In this document: positions 36,669 through 45,934 of the stretch, in pieces
Numbering within the stretch: position 1 is the stretch's first letter
How the letters are laid out: each line of letters starts with the position of its first letter
From: Rubripirellula tenax
GTDB lineage: Bacteria > Planctomycetota > Planctomycetia > Pirellulales > Pirellulaceae
DNA: 64,000 nt
Direction of reading: 5' to 3'
NCBI RefSeq assembly: GCF_007860125.1
Contig: NZ_SJPW01000001.1
Span: 1,449,055-1,513,054 of the forward strand
Made by a program: the position numbers and the translations under genes
The notes under the pieces: model-generated
Told to the model about the DNA's origin: nothing
The model's database searches: none
What the model saw: the letters and a program-made list of their open reading frames with translations, nothing else

Positions 36669-38582
36669 CTATTCACGTTCGCTTTCACGTGTCATCAAGG
36701 ACACAACGATCAGTGTTGCGAACGCCAACGGGATCGTCACGATACCGGGTTGGCTGAACGGTGCGATCGCATCGGCCGGGTCCAGCCCGTATACCTTCGC
36801 GTAGGTGTCCGACGACAACAGGATCCACCCGAGCGACGAGATGGCGCCCACGACGACGCTGGCGATGATGCCTTCTTTGGTGGTGCGTTTCCAAAACAAC
36901 AACATCACGAGTGCTGGCAAGTTCGCACTCGCGGCAATGCTGAATGCCCATCCGACCAGATAGCTGACGTTCATCTCTTTGAACAAAATGCCCAAAACCA
37001 TCGCAATCGCGCCGACGGCGACGGCTGCGATTTTGGCAATACGGACTTGTTGATGGCCCTCCAGTTCGATGCCCATCACGCCTCCGATCAAGTCGTGGGC
37101 GACGGCACCACTGCTAGCCAAAATCAAACCGCTGACCGTTCCCAATACGGTCGTAAAAGCGATCGCCGAAATGACAGCGAACAACCATGGGCTGATGCTG
37201 CGTGCTAACAACGGCGCGGCCATGTTGCTGTCCGTCAAATCGAGCGCACCGCTTGTCATCGCACCCAAACCCAAATACAGGGTCAACACGTAAAAGAAAC
37301 CGATCGTTGCGATGCCCACGATCGTACTCTTTCGCGCCGCCGCACCGTCCTTGACCGTGTAGTAACGAATCAGAATATGGGGCAACGATGCCGTGCCGCA
37401 AAACAGCGCTAACATCAACGAAACAAAGTTCATCTTGTCTTTGAAATCGTCACCACGGATCCCCGCAAACGTCGGGTGCTTTCCAGGTCGAAGAATCTCG
37501 GTTCCCGAAGTCGGCTTTTGAAAATAGACCTTCGTCGTCGAACCGTCACCGTGCGTGATCGTCTCGTTCCCCCACAGCACCACTTCGCTGTCGCGAAGCG
37601 TCGTGAAAAATTCGAGCGGGCCGAGCGGTCCCGTTTTCGTTTTCCCGTCCGGCAACTTGGACAGTCGGCCGACCGAACGAAGTTGCTTTTCACGCGGTCC
37701 CGTCCCCAACATCGCACCATCAACGACCATTTGCCCGTCCTTGGTCGTAACCGATTGGGCTTGTCGCAACATCACTTGGTCCGAACCTTCGATCGCTTCG
37801 ATGCGAAAAACGTCAAAGCCGGCGTCATCGATGCTGGACAATCTTAGAAACGGATGATCCTGCCAACCATCGTCGGTCGGGACCACTCCGCGACCTTCGA
37901 TCGATTCGGCCGTTAACGTCTCTTTCGATATCGGACCAATGCTCTCGAACGATTCGTCATCGGTGGTGAAACCCTGGTTCAACAACATGACAACCAAGAC
38001 GGCACTGAAGATCACCAACAACGATCCCTTCAAGAACTGGACCCATGTCGTCGAAACCATGCCGGCGGTCACCACAATCAGGATCACGACGATACCGACC
38101 ATCACAACGCCGACCCAGTGTGGGTAGCCCAACAACGGTTGGATCAAAACGCCCGCACCGACCATTTGCGGAATCAGATAGAAGACGCTGACCACTAGCG
38201 TGCTGATGCCGGCGGCGGCCTTGATGCCACGCGAATTGAACTTCGCATCCAGCGCGTCGGCGAACGTGAACCGTCCCAATCGCTTCATAGGTTCGGCGAT
38301 CACGAACAGGGCCACGATCCAACCGGCCAAGAAACCAATCGAGTACAGAAACCCGTCGTAGCCGTACGTGGAAATCATTCCGCAGATGCCCAGGAACGAC
38401 GCCGCCGATAGATAGTCGCCCGCAAACGCGACTCCGTTGACGGCCCAGGGAATTTGCCCGTGCGCCGCAAAGTAGCCTTCGGACGACTTCGTTTTTCGCC
38501 CCAGGAAGAAACTCAATCCCACCGTTACGAAAACGAACGCCAGGAACACCACCACTGCCATGACCGAAGGTTCGTAAATCAC
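36669..38582 (-). CDS. actP: Cation/acetate symporter (ActP-like, SSS family) with enlarged loop
   Basis: The start is the GTG at 38582, which overlaps the DUF485 stop as GTGA, giving 637 residues. Sodium:solute symporter features are clear: SSEGYFAAHGQIPWAVNGVA, AGDYLSAASFLGICGMIS, the LPHILIRYYTVKDGAAARKS block and about thirteen membrane segments. Proteobacterial ActP is near 550 residues. The extra length is a hydrophilic region between residues about 207 and 378 (DGWQDHPFLRLSSIDDAGFD through EILRPGKHPTFAG), where E. coli has only a short loop. Substrate is expected to be acetate or a related short monocarboxylate. The DUF485 partner is typical of ActP operons. Confidence 0.87.
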   Translation of the reverse strand: MIYEPSVMAVVVFLAFVFVTVGLSFFLGRKTKSSEGYFAAHGQIPWAVNGVAFAGDYLSAASFLGICGMISTYGYDGFLYSIGFLAGWIVALFVIAEPMKRLGRFTFADALDAKFNSRGIKAAAGISTLVVSVFYLIPQMVGAGVLIQPLLGYPHWVGVVMVGIVVILIVVTAGMVSTTWVQFLKGSLLVIFSAVLVVMLLNQGFTTDDESFESIGPISKETLTAESIEGRGVVPTDDGWQDHPFLRLSSIDDAGFDVFRIEAIEGSDQVMLRQAQSVTTKDGQMVVDGAMLGTGPREKQLRSVGRLSKLPDGKTKTGPLGPLEFFTTLRDSEVVLWGNETITHGDGSTTKVYFQKPTSGTEILRPGKHPTFAGIRGDDFKDKMNFVSLMLALFCGTASLPHILIRYYTVKDGAAARKSTIVGIATIGFFYVLTLYLGLGAMTSGALDLTDSNMAAPLLARSISPWLFAVISAIAFTTVLGTVSGLILASSGAVAHDLIGGVMGIELEGHQQVRIAKIAAVAVGAIAMVLGILFKEMNVSYLVGWAFSIAASANLPALVMLLFWKRTTKEGIIASVVVGAISSLGWILLSSDTYAKVYGLDPADAIAPFSQPGIVTIPLAFATLIVVSLMTRESERE

Positions 38583-38887
38583 TTGGCGGCTCCTTCGTTT
38601 GCGGAATCGCCATTTTCGGTGCTGCTTCCCTCGCTGCGGCACATCGCACCGTAAATCAGTGCCATCACCAACGCCGCAATGATCAAGCTGAATCCATAAA
38701 CGATTGCCAGATTCAATCCGGCCAACACGATGGTATCCATCACATCGGGCGCGAACGCGTTGATCAGCACAAAGCCGACGTACAACGCGGTATAGATCGC
38801 AAAAAGATAAAGGCCGAGACGGATGTTGTAGCGTCGATTTCGCATCGACGCCGAATCAGAGTTTTCCATACCGACAGTGATACTCAA
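38579..38887 (-). CDS. DUF485 membrane protein (YjcH-like)
   Basis: A 102-residue protein with two hydrophobic helices (LYLFAIYTALYVGFVLINAF and LNLAIVYGFSLIIAALVMAL), the usual pattern of DUF485. An internal Met at residue 7 (MENSDS) is an alternative start. Members are encoded immediately before acetate symporter genes, and the four-base overlap with the ActP-like gene fits that. Confidence 0.88.
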   Translation of the reverse strand: MSITVGMENSDSASMRNRRYNIRLGLYLFAIYTALYVGFVLINAFAPDVMDTIVLAGLNLAIVYGFSLIIAALVMALIYGAMCRSEGSSTENGDSANEGAAK

Positions 38888-38992
38888 GTCAGGGCAACGT
38901 GGAACAAAAGCAATCCACCGTTATACCCGCTGTCGACGCGATCGTGGTCCGTCGACATCCCGCGCCGGACAAAAAGTGCGCGGCGACCAACT

Positions 38993-41143
38993 TTACAACT
39001 TGGGAACCGGGCGTTTGGGTGCCTTCTTGATCATCTTCGCTTTGTCGTCTTTAGGCACGTTATTGTTATTATTGTTGTTGCCGGGCCCCCTCTCCTTCTT
39101 CGGTGCCAAGTCAGTGAACTCTTCTTTCCAAGTCCAACCGATCGGAACTTCCAGTTCTTCTTTAGCTAACAAAGCCCACGGGGTCCCCGGGTGATCCTTC
39201 ACAACGTCCGTTAAAAGCTGTCTTGCGGAATCGGATTCGTTCTTCCATTTGCTGCCCACCGATATTTCTTCGCTGGGCTGCAGAATCCACGTGTTGTTCT
39301 TAGCTTCTTTGAACGCCATTCCTAACTTGGCTCGCGCCAGCATCGCGTTGTACGTTTCGGTGCGCACCTTTTGGGCTAGCACCCGCCCCATCGCCAAATC
39401 AAAACCGGCGCGCCATCGGGGGCTGTCCTCTTTTTCTCGGTACTTCATTCCCGGCTCTAACGTTTGCGCCATCCGCGCCAACGGATTTTCAAGCACGGCG
39501 GCGGCTTGTTGGGCATCGCTAAGATCACCGGCCAATTGAGCTTCGTTGATGCGAACGAACTTGGTTCGCGGGCGACTTAGACCCGTCGCGGGCTTCAACT
39601 GGGCGGCTTGAACCAGGGATTGGCGTAGCGGGCTGGCCTTCACCTTTGAAACGTAATCCGATTGTGAAAGGTAGTCGGGACGGTAACGCGACATCGCCAA
39701 CGGATCAAAGAAGTACTTCAAGTCCGACGCGAACGCATCGACTTCGCCGCGACGGACTTCGCGGTTTACGTTTCGGTTCGGGTGAACGGTAAAATAGATA
39801 CCGCCGGTCTCGTAGCAAAGCCGCGTCAACGCGTAGGGACCGAATCCGCTGTCAATGACGGGCTCTTGTTCAAAGTTGCCGGTAAAGCCGACTTGAACTC
39901 GTTCGGGCAAGTACGTTTCGGGGCCCTGGTCGACTTCTGCCCATTGAGGTGACTGGTCGTACTTGGGATCAGGGTCGACATACTTTACCAATGTGTGTTG
40001 GCGGCCGAACGGCGCGGGAACACCAATCACATAAACCGGAATGCCCCATTTGCGACACGCATCGATCGACGGTTCAAGCAAGTTGTCATCGTCGCCCTTC
40101 TCGTCGGTGACGACGATGAAGAGGACGTTCCGCTGAGGCCCGGCGGCACCGACGCTGCGACGCAGCGAACGGTATTCATTGGCCGCCGATGTGATCGCCG
40201 AGAACACCTTTTCTTCACCGGACGAATCGATCGAAATGTTGTCGATGATGTCCTTGATCTTGTCCAAATCGTCCGTCGGCTCTTCGGTGTACAGTTTCAC
40301 TTCCTTACCGAATCCGATGACCGACGTCAAAAGCGGGATGTCTTTGTCGTTGCGTCGGAACGCCTTGGATTCGCTCTTTTCGGCGATTCCCAATTCGGTA
40401 TAGATGCGATCGAAGCGGTCACGGATCTCGCGGCGTTGGCGATGCAGAGAACCGCTTTGATCGAACAGCCAAACGATCAACGTCGGGCGTTCTTCCATCG
40501 ATTGCAACAACTCGAACGTGATTCGATCGACTGCACCGACGGCGCCCTCGGCACCTTGTCCGACTTTACCTTTTTGGTTTTCTAACTTGTCCAACGGCGC
40601 GACGGCTTGGGTGAACATTTCGTTGAGCAAAAATTCACCGCGATCCGACTGCTCCAATTCGACGGGACTGGGGATCTCTGAAATCTCTGCAAAGATCTCG
40701 GCGGATGCTTCGGCCATATCGGCTTCCGCCAAACTGTTCGCACCGACGCGGAGCTGGGGCATGTCGCTGTAGGTGACTTCGTCGATCATGTCGACTTTCT
40801 CAAGCGTCACGGCCGGCGGCTTCGACACGATCACAACAGCTTCTTCGTCTTCGGTCATCCGCAGCGGCATCATCGCCAGCGACAGGATGATGATCAGGTG
40901 GACCAACATGCTGCCGATCATGGCGACAGTTTCGCTGTTTTCTAAAAACGCCTCGTCTTCCAAATCATCCTCGGACCAAGGATCCAAGTCCTCGCCCATC
41001 GCCGAAACGTTGGACGGCAACGAACCCACGGATGAATGATCCGTCGGATGCGACGTTGCTGGACTCGACGGCGCTGAACCGCGAGAGTCCGTGACGCCGT
41101 GTTGCGGGTTCGAGTCCTCGGGCGGGTTGGTGGTCATCGACAA
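38993..41143 (-). CDS. Membrane-anchored von Willebrand factor A domain protein
   Basis: A 716-residue protein: a Ser/Pro-rich disordered N-terminus, one transmembrane helix (residues about 75-95, MIGSMLVHLIIILSLAMMPL) and a linker. A VWA domain (about 220-420) has the MIDAS motif DQSGS and later VTDEKGDDD. The C-terminus ends in a low-complexity Gly-Pro-Asn segment with seven consecutive Asn and a Lys/Pro-rich tail. The layout (short cytoplasmic part, one helix, periplasmic VWA) recurs in planctomycetes. The role, perhaps scaffolding of an envelope complex, is not known. Confidence 0.8.
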   Translation of the reverse strand: MSMTTNPPEDSNPQHGVTDSRGSAPSSPATSHPTDHSSVGSLPSNVSAMGEDLDPWSEDDLEDEAFLENSETVAMIGSMLVHLIIILSLAMMPLRMTEDEEAVVIVSKPPAVTLEKVDMIDEVTYSDMPQLRVGANSLAEADMAEASAEIFAEISEIPSPVELEQSDRGEFLLNEMFTQAVAPLDKLENQKGKVGQGAEGAVGAVDRITFELLQSMEERPTLIVWLFDQSGSLHRQRREIRDRFDRIYTELGIAEKSESKAFRRNDKDIPLLTSVIGFGKEVKLYTEEPTDDLDKIKDIIDNISIDSSGEEKVFSAITSAANEYRSLRRSVGAAGPQRNVLFIVVTDEKGDDDNLLEPSIDACRKWGIPVYVIGVPAPFGRQHTLVKYVDPDPKYDQSPQWAEVDQGPETYLPERVQVGFTGNFEQEPVIDSGFGPYALTRLCYETGGIYFTVHPNRNVNREVRRGEVDAFASDLKYFFDPLAMSRYRPDYLSQSDYVSKVKASPLRQSLVQAAQLKPATGLSRPRTKFVRINEAQLAGDLSDAQQAAAVLENPLARMAQTLEPGMKYREKEDSPRWRAGFDLAMGRVLAQKVRTETYNAMLARAKLGMAFKEAKNNTWILQPSEEISVGSKWKNESDSARQLLTDVVKDHPGTPWALLAKEELEVPIGWTWKEEFTDLAPKKERGPGNNNNNNNVPKDDKAKMIKKAPKRPVPKL

Positions 41144-41433
41144 GGCAGACTCTCCAAAAATGCACCCGATTAACGGGGGGTGCGACGGGGCCGAGGCAAT
41201 TCAAGCGGTCTAGACAGTTTCACCCAAGCTGCACAAACTTTCAACGTAAAGGGTGATAGTTTCCCTATGCGTACTCTATTAAACGCAGACCTGACCGCTT
41301 TGTACCCGATTCGACGGTCAAGGGCGAATGTCAAAACCGTGTACAATCAAACACCACGCCGTTTCTGTGAAGAGACGACGCGGTCGTTCGTTTGATCACG
41401 TTTTCAGCTTCTTTTCTTCTTGGAGAACACAAA

Positions 41434-42090
41434 TTGCCCGGGCGTTTGCTCGCGATTGGTGACATTCACGGATGTCGCGTCGCACTTGAAAAATTGCTGG
41501 AACTGATCGCGCCGACGCCTGAAGACATCGTCGTCACGCTCGGCGATTACGTGGATCGTGGGCCGGATTCACGAGGCGTCATCGACGTCCTCGTCCAATT
41601 GGGCAAACAAACGCGCCTCGTTAGTCTGCTTGGCAATCACGAAGAAATGATGCTTTCGGTGATTCGACACGGCGAACCGCACCATAGCTGGCTTCGCCAC
41701 GGCGGTGTCGAAACGCTGGACAGCTACGGATTTGACGGCAATTTGGACTTCTTGTCCGACGATCATGAAGCGTTTTTCGATTCGCTCGGTGATTACTTCG
41801 AACACGGCAACTTCTTTTTCACCCACGCGGCCTACGATCCCGACGAACCGCTCGACCAACAAACGCCCGATATGCTGCGGTGGTATTCGTTGACCGAAGG
41901 GCTGCCGGCACCCCATCTAAACGGGAAAACCGCAATCGTCGGGCACACGGCCAACCGTGACGGCGAAGTCCTGGACGTGGGCCATCTCCTTTGTATCGAC
42001 ACGTATTGCTATGGCGGCGGGTGGCTGACCGCCGTCGATGTCGAAACGCGTCAATACTGGCAAGTGTCCGAAGATGGGCGGGTTCGATAG
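41434..42090 (+). CDS. PPP-family serine/threonine protein phosphatase (PrpA/ApaH-like)
   Basis: The metallophosphoesterase signatures are complete: GDIHG, GDYVDRGPDS, LLGNHEEM, plus the metal-binding His in FFTHAAYD and IVGHTANRDG. I take the TTG at 41434 as start (218 residues), because a GGAGAA ribosome-binding site lies at 41421-41426 and the fold begins almost at once (LLAIGDIHG); a second TTG at 41392 is possible. It hydrolyses phosphoserine/threonine, phosphotyrosine or diadenosine tetraphosphate in relatives. It stands alone, with about 290 bases upstream to the divergent VWA gene in which I see nothing else. Confidence 0.9.
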   Translation: MPGRLLAIGDIHGCRVALEKLLELIAPTPEDIVVTLGDYVDRGPDSRGVIDVLVQLGKQTRLVSLLGNHEEMMLSVIRHGEPHHSWLRHGGVETLDSYGFDGNLDFLSDDHEAFFDSLGDYFEHGNFFFTHAAYDPDEPLDQQTPDMLRWYSLTEGLPAPHLNGKTAIVGHTANRDGEVLDVGHLLCIDTYCYGGGWLTAVDVETRQYWQVSEDGRVR

Positions 42091-42249
42091 GGCGAATCCC
42101 GACCTGAATTCGGCGGCAAACAACGCTTAACCGACAAAGCTTGCCAAAAACCCTCAACCGGCACATCCGCCACGGTCGAAGTAGTCACTACAGCCGTGGT
42201 GCGCTCGCCGCGGTCGATGATGAAATTTCGATTGCCGGAAGAATCAACG

Positions 42250-43827
42250 ATGGATCGAACTCCAAACCGTTTTGCCAACTCACCACGCATTTCGCTGGCC
42301 CTCGCTTGCGCGGCGGCGATCGCCATCGCCGGGGCTCCATCAGCATCCGGACAAGTCCGCGGCAAGAGTCCTGATCGAGGCGTCTATCAGCCGCCGAAAC
42401 TGGAATCGGTGGCCGTCGAAGAAATACCGTCGCGCCGCGACAACGGGGCTGAGCAAACGTTTGCAACAAAGGAAGCCGAGTCGCAGCAAAGCGAGCCTCC
42501 TTCGGCACTGCAAACCGTCGGGCACGAAGAAGTAGTGCTGGTGGCACCGCACACCAACATCATCGGATCGGGTGCCGTCCATCACGACACGCCCGCCTTC
42601 TATGAAGAAAGCAGCGACTTCGGCGACTTTCCATCCCCGATGCACTACGACGGAGGTTGCGATGGCAACTGCGGCGGTGGATGCGACCGAGGCTGTGACG
42701 GTGGTTGCGGCGCCAGCGGTTGTGACTCGATGGGCTGCGGCGGTTGCTCTAACGGATCGATCTGCTTTTCACGCGATCAGTGGTTCGGCGGAATCGAATT
42801 ACGAATGATGTTTCGAAACGGCGACCGCTTGCCCGCCTTGATCACAACAGGCCCCTCGACCGACCTTGCCACCGCCGGTCGATTGGATCAGGCGACGACA
42901 AGCATCTTGGCAGGTGGCGATAAAGAATACACCGATGCATCCTTTGGTGGTTTGGTCACACTGGGCACATGGTTGGACGATTCGCAATGTCGCAGCTTGG
43001 TGTTGCGTGGATGGGCGGCATCGGAAGATTCGTTCGGTTTTGACAGCGACCAGAATCGCAACAGTGTCTTAGCCCGACCATTCAACAATTCCGCCGTCAC
43101 ACCTAGCGAACCCAGCACCATCGTGGTCGCGTTTCCAACGGCAGCGTCGGGTTCGGTTCACGTCGCCGGGTCAAGCAATGTCTATGGTGGCGACATCTCC
43201 GTACGACAATTTTGGTACGGCAATTATGGAGGTACCGTTGATTTGCTTTACGGATACCAGTACATGCGGATGAATGAAGACTTGAATGTGTCCAGTACCT
43301 CGCTGTCACTCGACGGATCATTCGGGCCAGCCGGTTCGGTCATTTCGATCGGCGATTCGATCGATGCGATCAATGATTTCCACGGCGGACAACTTGGTAT
43401 CGCCAGCAACTATCGCGAAGGATGTTGGTCGTTCCGTACGCTGACCAAAGTAGGCTTCGGTTCGTTGCGTCGGACTGCGAAACGAAGTGGTTCCACGGTC
43501 ACGCAAAGCGGGGCCGATGTCTTTAATGATCCCAACGGTCTGCTCGTCCGCAGCACCAACGCCGGTACCCAAACCGACCACACGTTCGGATGGGTGCCCG
43601 AACTGGACCTGTCGTTGGGGTGGCATCGATTCCCCCACTTCGACGTGACGCTCGGATACCACATCATCGCCATGACCGACGCCCTCCGCGTTTCCGGGGC
43701 GCTGGATCCGAACCTTGCATCCAACCTGTCGGACCCGCTGGTCGGAGGCTCCAACCCATCGGCGGGACTTAGCTTTGACACGTTCTATGTCCAGGGTGTT
43801 CATCTCGGATTACAGTACGTCTACTAG
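42250..43827 (+). CDS. BBP7 family outer-membrane beta-barrel protein
   Basis: From the ATG at 42250 the protein is 525 residues, with a signal peptide (ISLALACAAAIAIAGAPSAS). Residues about 135-175 form a Cys/Gly-rich stretch with eleven cysteines (DGGCDGNCGGGCDRGCDGGC and onwards). The rest consists of amphipathic beta strands ending in the aromatic C-terminus LGLQYVY, as in outer-membrane barrels. The pattern WFGGIELRMMFRNGDRLPAL at the start of the barrel and the LTLGWH-like turns belong to the planctomycete BBP7 family (PF07585). Function is unknown. Confidence 0.85.
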   Translation: MDRTPNRFANSPRISLALACAAAIAIAGAPSASGQVRGKSPDRGVYQPPKLESVAVEEIPSRRDNGAEQTFATKEAESQQSEPPSALQTVGHEEVVLVAPHTNIIGSGAVHHDTPAFYEESSDFGDFPSPMHYDGGCDGNCGGGCDRGCDGGCGASGCDSMGCGGCSNGSICFSRDQWFGGIELRMMFRNGDRLPALITTGPSTDLATAGRLDQATTSILAGGDKEYTDASFGGLVTLGTWLDDSQCRSLVLRGWAASEDSFGFDSDQNRNSVLARPFNNSAVTPSEPSTIVVAFPTAASGSVHVAGSSNVYGGDISVRQFWYGNYGGTVDLLYGYQYMRMNEDLNVSSTSLSLDGSFGPAGSVISIGDSIDAINDFHGGQLGIASNYREGCWSFRTLTKVGFGSLRRTAKRSGSTVTQSGADVFNDPNGLLVRSTNAGTQTDHTFGWVPELDLSLGWHRFPHFDVTLGYHIIAMTDALRVSGALDPNLASNLSDPLVGGSNPSAGLSFDTFYVQGVHLGLQYVY

Positions 43828-43864
43828 TTCACTTGGTAGCCGAACCGTGTAGCGAGATAATTGA

Positions 43865-44278
43865 TTGCCCCAACCTTCCAATCGTTTTTCTGATGCCCCG
43901 ATATCAAGGCTGGTGGGTTTCGACGTGTTGCCGGCCGACCCGGACTCGACCGACGAACTGGGATCGGCGACCGTCCAAATCCGCTGCGGCGCGCACCATC
44001 ACAACCCGATGCAGCGAGTCCACGGTGGCTTGATCGCGGCACTTGCCGACGCGGCAATGGGCATCGCGTTCGGCCGAACCTTGATGGACCGCCAAGACTT
44101 TTCAACGATCGAGATGAAGATCAACTTCATCCGCCCGGTCAAAGAAGGCATGATTGTGGCGAAGGCACGCGTGGTCGAGCGAGGCCTAAGAATCGGCTTC
44201 GTCGATTGCGAGATCACGAACGAGCGAGGCAAACGCATCGCCACCGCCACATCCACGTGCACGGTGATCGACTCATAG
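43865..44278 (+). CDS. PaaI/hotdog-fold thioesterase family protein
   Basis: A 137-residue hotdog-fold protein. The motif NPMQRVHGGLIAALADAAMG contains the HGG and aspartate signature of PaaI/4-hydroxybenzoyl-CoA thioesterases, and TIEMKINFIRPVKEG is the second conserved strand. It should hydrolyse an acyl-CoA thioester. The start is a TTG at 43865; the first conserved residue is some 15 codons further on. It stands next to the CRISPR array and has no related gene close by. Confidence 0.87.
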   Translation: MPQPSNRFSDAPISRLVGFDVLPADPDSTDELGSATVQIRCGAHHHNPMQRVHGGLIAALADAAMGIAFGRTLMDRQDFSTIEMKINFIRPVKEGMIVAKARVVERGLRIGFVDCEITNERGKRIATATSTCTVIDS

Positions 44279-44383
44279 TCGACCAAGTTCGAATCTCACG
44301 CACAGGCCGTGTAAACCAGAATGCGGCACGGCGACCTTAGCCCGTACAATCGCCCGCACTCAACGCCGTTCGCGGAGATCCTC

Positions 44384-45215
44384 CTGACAACGAAGCCGCA
44401 TCCTTTCGAACGCGGAAAGAAGCGGTAAGCGCGAACGAACCGACCGATTGTTCGAGCTTCAACGAAGCCGCGTTCTTTCGAACGCGGAAAGCTATGGTGG
44501 ATTATGTGATGGCAAAGATAACTGAATTCGCTTCAACGAAGCCGCGTTCTTTCGAACGCGGAAAGGACGACTCGCACGTTCCCCGACTCGGCTTGACCGC
44601 TGCTTCAACGAAGCCGCGTTCTTTCGAACGCGGAAAGTCGGCAATCGGCACACAGGTCACCCAAATCAAAGAGCTTCAACGAAGCCGCGTTCTTTCGAAC
44701 GCGGAAAGGATGGTGGCGTGGTCGGATGGAATCATGACTACCGAGCTTCAACGAAGCCGCGTTCTTTCGAACGCGGAAAGCACTGGTCTGCGATATTGGA
44801 CAAGGCCGCGTTGTACGGGCTTCAACGAAGCCGCGTTCTTTCGAACGCGGAAAGCCAGATTCTTGAGAGTGGCTTGGCTAGGTTCGTGGTGCTTCAACGA
44901 AGCCGCGTTCTTTCGAACGCGGAAAGCTGCGATGTATCCACCTGCCCACATCCACCGACGATCGCTTCAACGAAGCCGCGTTCTTTCGAACGCGGAAAGG
45001 CTTGTCTTTCCGTTGATACTCGTCGGCAAACGCGGCGCTTCAACGAAGCCGCGTTCTTTCGAACGCGGAAAGCATAACCAAGCGTAATGTGTGGTCTATA
45101 CCCTGGAGCTTCAACGAAGCCGCGTTCTTTCGAACGCGGAAAGTCAATGTCCACGTTCATGGATGAGGTTCGGGACCGCGCTTCAACGAAGCCGCGTTCT
45201 TTCGAACGCTGGAAG
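44384..45215. CRISPR. CRISPR array, 12 repeats of 36 bases, 11 spacers, no cas genes in the window
   Basis: The 36-base repeat starts GCTTCAACGAAGCCGCG, contains the eight-base inverted repeat CCGCGTTC/GAACGCGG around TTTC, and ends GGAAAG. Copies start at 44384, 44456, 44530, 44602, 44673, 44745, 44819, 44891, 44964, 45037, 45108 and 45180. Spacers are 35-38 bases and all different. Ten copies are identical; the first (44384) is degenerate at its 5' end and centre, and the last (45180) has substitutions in its final eight bases. The reverse complement ends in GTTGAAGC, resembling the ATTGAAGC/ATTGAAAC handle of several type I and III repeats. The array may thus be transcribed leftwards, with the degenerate 44384 copy as the leader-distal end. 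Open frames through the array are artefacts of the repeats. Confidence 0.95.
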
Positions 45216-45668
45216 CGCCAACCCGGTGGTGGCGAATTCAGTTACTACAACAACAAGGATCAAAAGAAAGCACTCGGCCCCGATGGTCCCAACGGCGTTT
45301 CCTTTGAAGACGCCGCCAAACAGTTCCACATCAGCTACATGATTGGGAACGACCAGCCACGATTCCAACCCGCCGATCGCATCAAGTCGGCAAGCATGGC
45401 GACTGGATATCGGTTTCGTGTTGCATCGGCCCAAGTCAAGGGCAGCGAGTTGACGCTGCGTGTCACCAACGACGGCGTAGCACCGCTTTACCGCGACGCG
45501 TTCTTTGCGGCAGGCGAGAAAAGATCGACAACTTCACTGCGCGGTCTGTTGCCTGGCGAAACCATCCAGTGCAGCATCCCAGGCGTAACTAGCCAGGACC
45601 TGAAAGAGATATCCATCCAGTGCGATGCAATCTTGGCGACGCAAGCCATCCAATTTGATTCCGAATAG
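45216..45668 (+). pseudogene. C-terminal remnant of a DUF4832-like secreted protein
   Basis: An open frame of about 150 codons continues from the last CRISPR repeat to a TAG at 45666. It has good protein character: GGGEFSYYNNKDQKKAL, SFEDAAKQFHISYMIGNDQP, then a beta domain with LRVTNDGVAPLYRDAFFA and SLRGLLPGE. That pattern resembles the C-terminal part of DUF4832 proteins, with TNxGVAPxY as the clearest motif. There is no plausible start codon or upstream half: the frame is entered directly from the repeat. It looks like the back half of a gene broken where the CRISPR array begins. Confidence 0.75.
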
Positions 45669-45934
45669 CGGTGATTTAGCCTTAGCTCAAAATACTGCCC
45701 GACTAGTATTTCCAGGAACACCGCTCGCCAGTCCTACACTCAGCGAATAACGACATGCCCGTCATAAGACGCTCCCCACGCGTAACGGCAGATAATTCGC
45801 CATCGATGCGTTGTTTCGGAAACGCACGGCGTTTAGTCTAGTAACCTCTTGGGCGTTTGTTCAGCGCCAAACGAGTCAGCCTTCCGTCGTTGACGACTCA
45901 TCTCATCTATCTCGATCCAGTACGAGCGTGAACT

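Noticed and set aside
39050..39090. AT-rich triplet repeat (GTTATTGTT type) as a regulatory or origin signal
   Set aside because: It codes for the seven-Asn stretch of the VWA protein and is in frame there.
44494..45087. Apparent repeat protein with many ASTKPRSFERGK units
   Set aside because: The units are translations of the 36-base CRISPR repeats, in all frames and both strands, with variable spacers between. No start signal is present.
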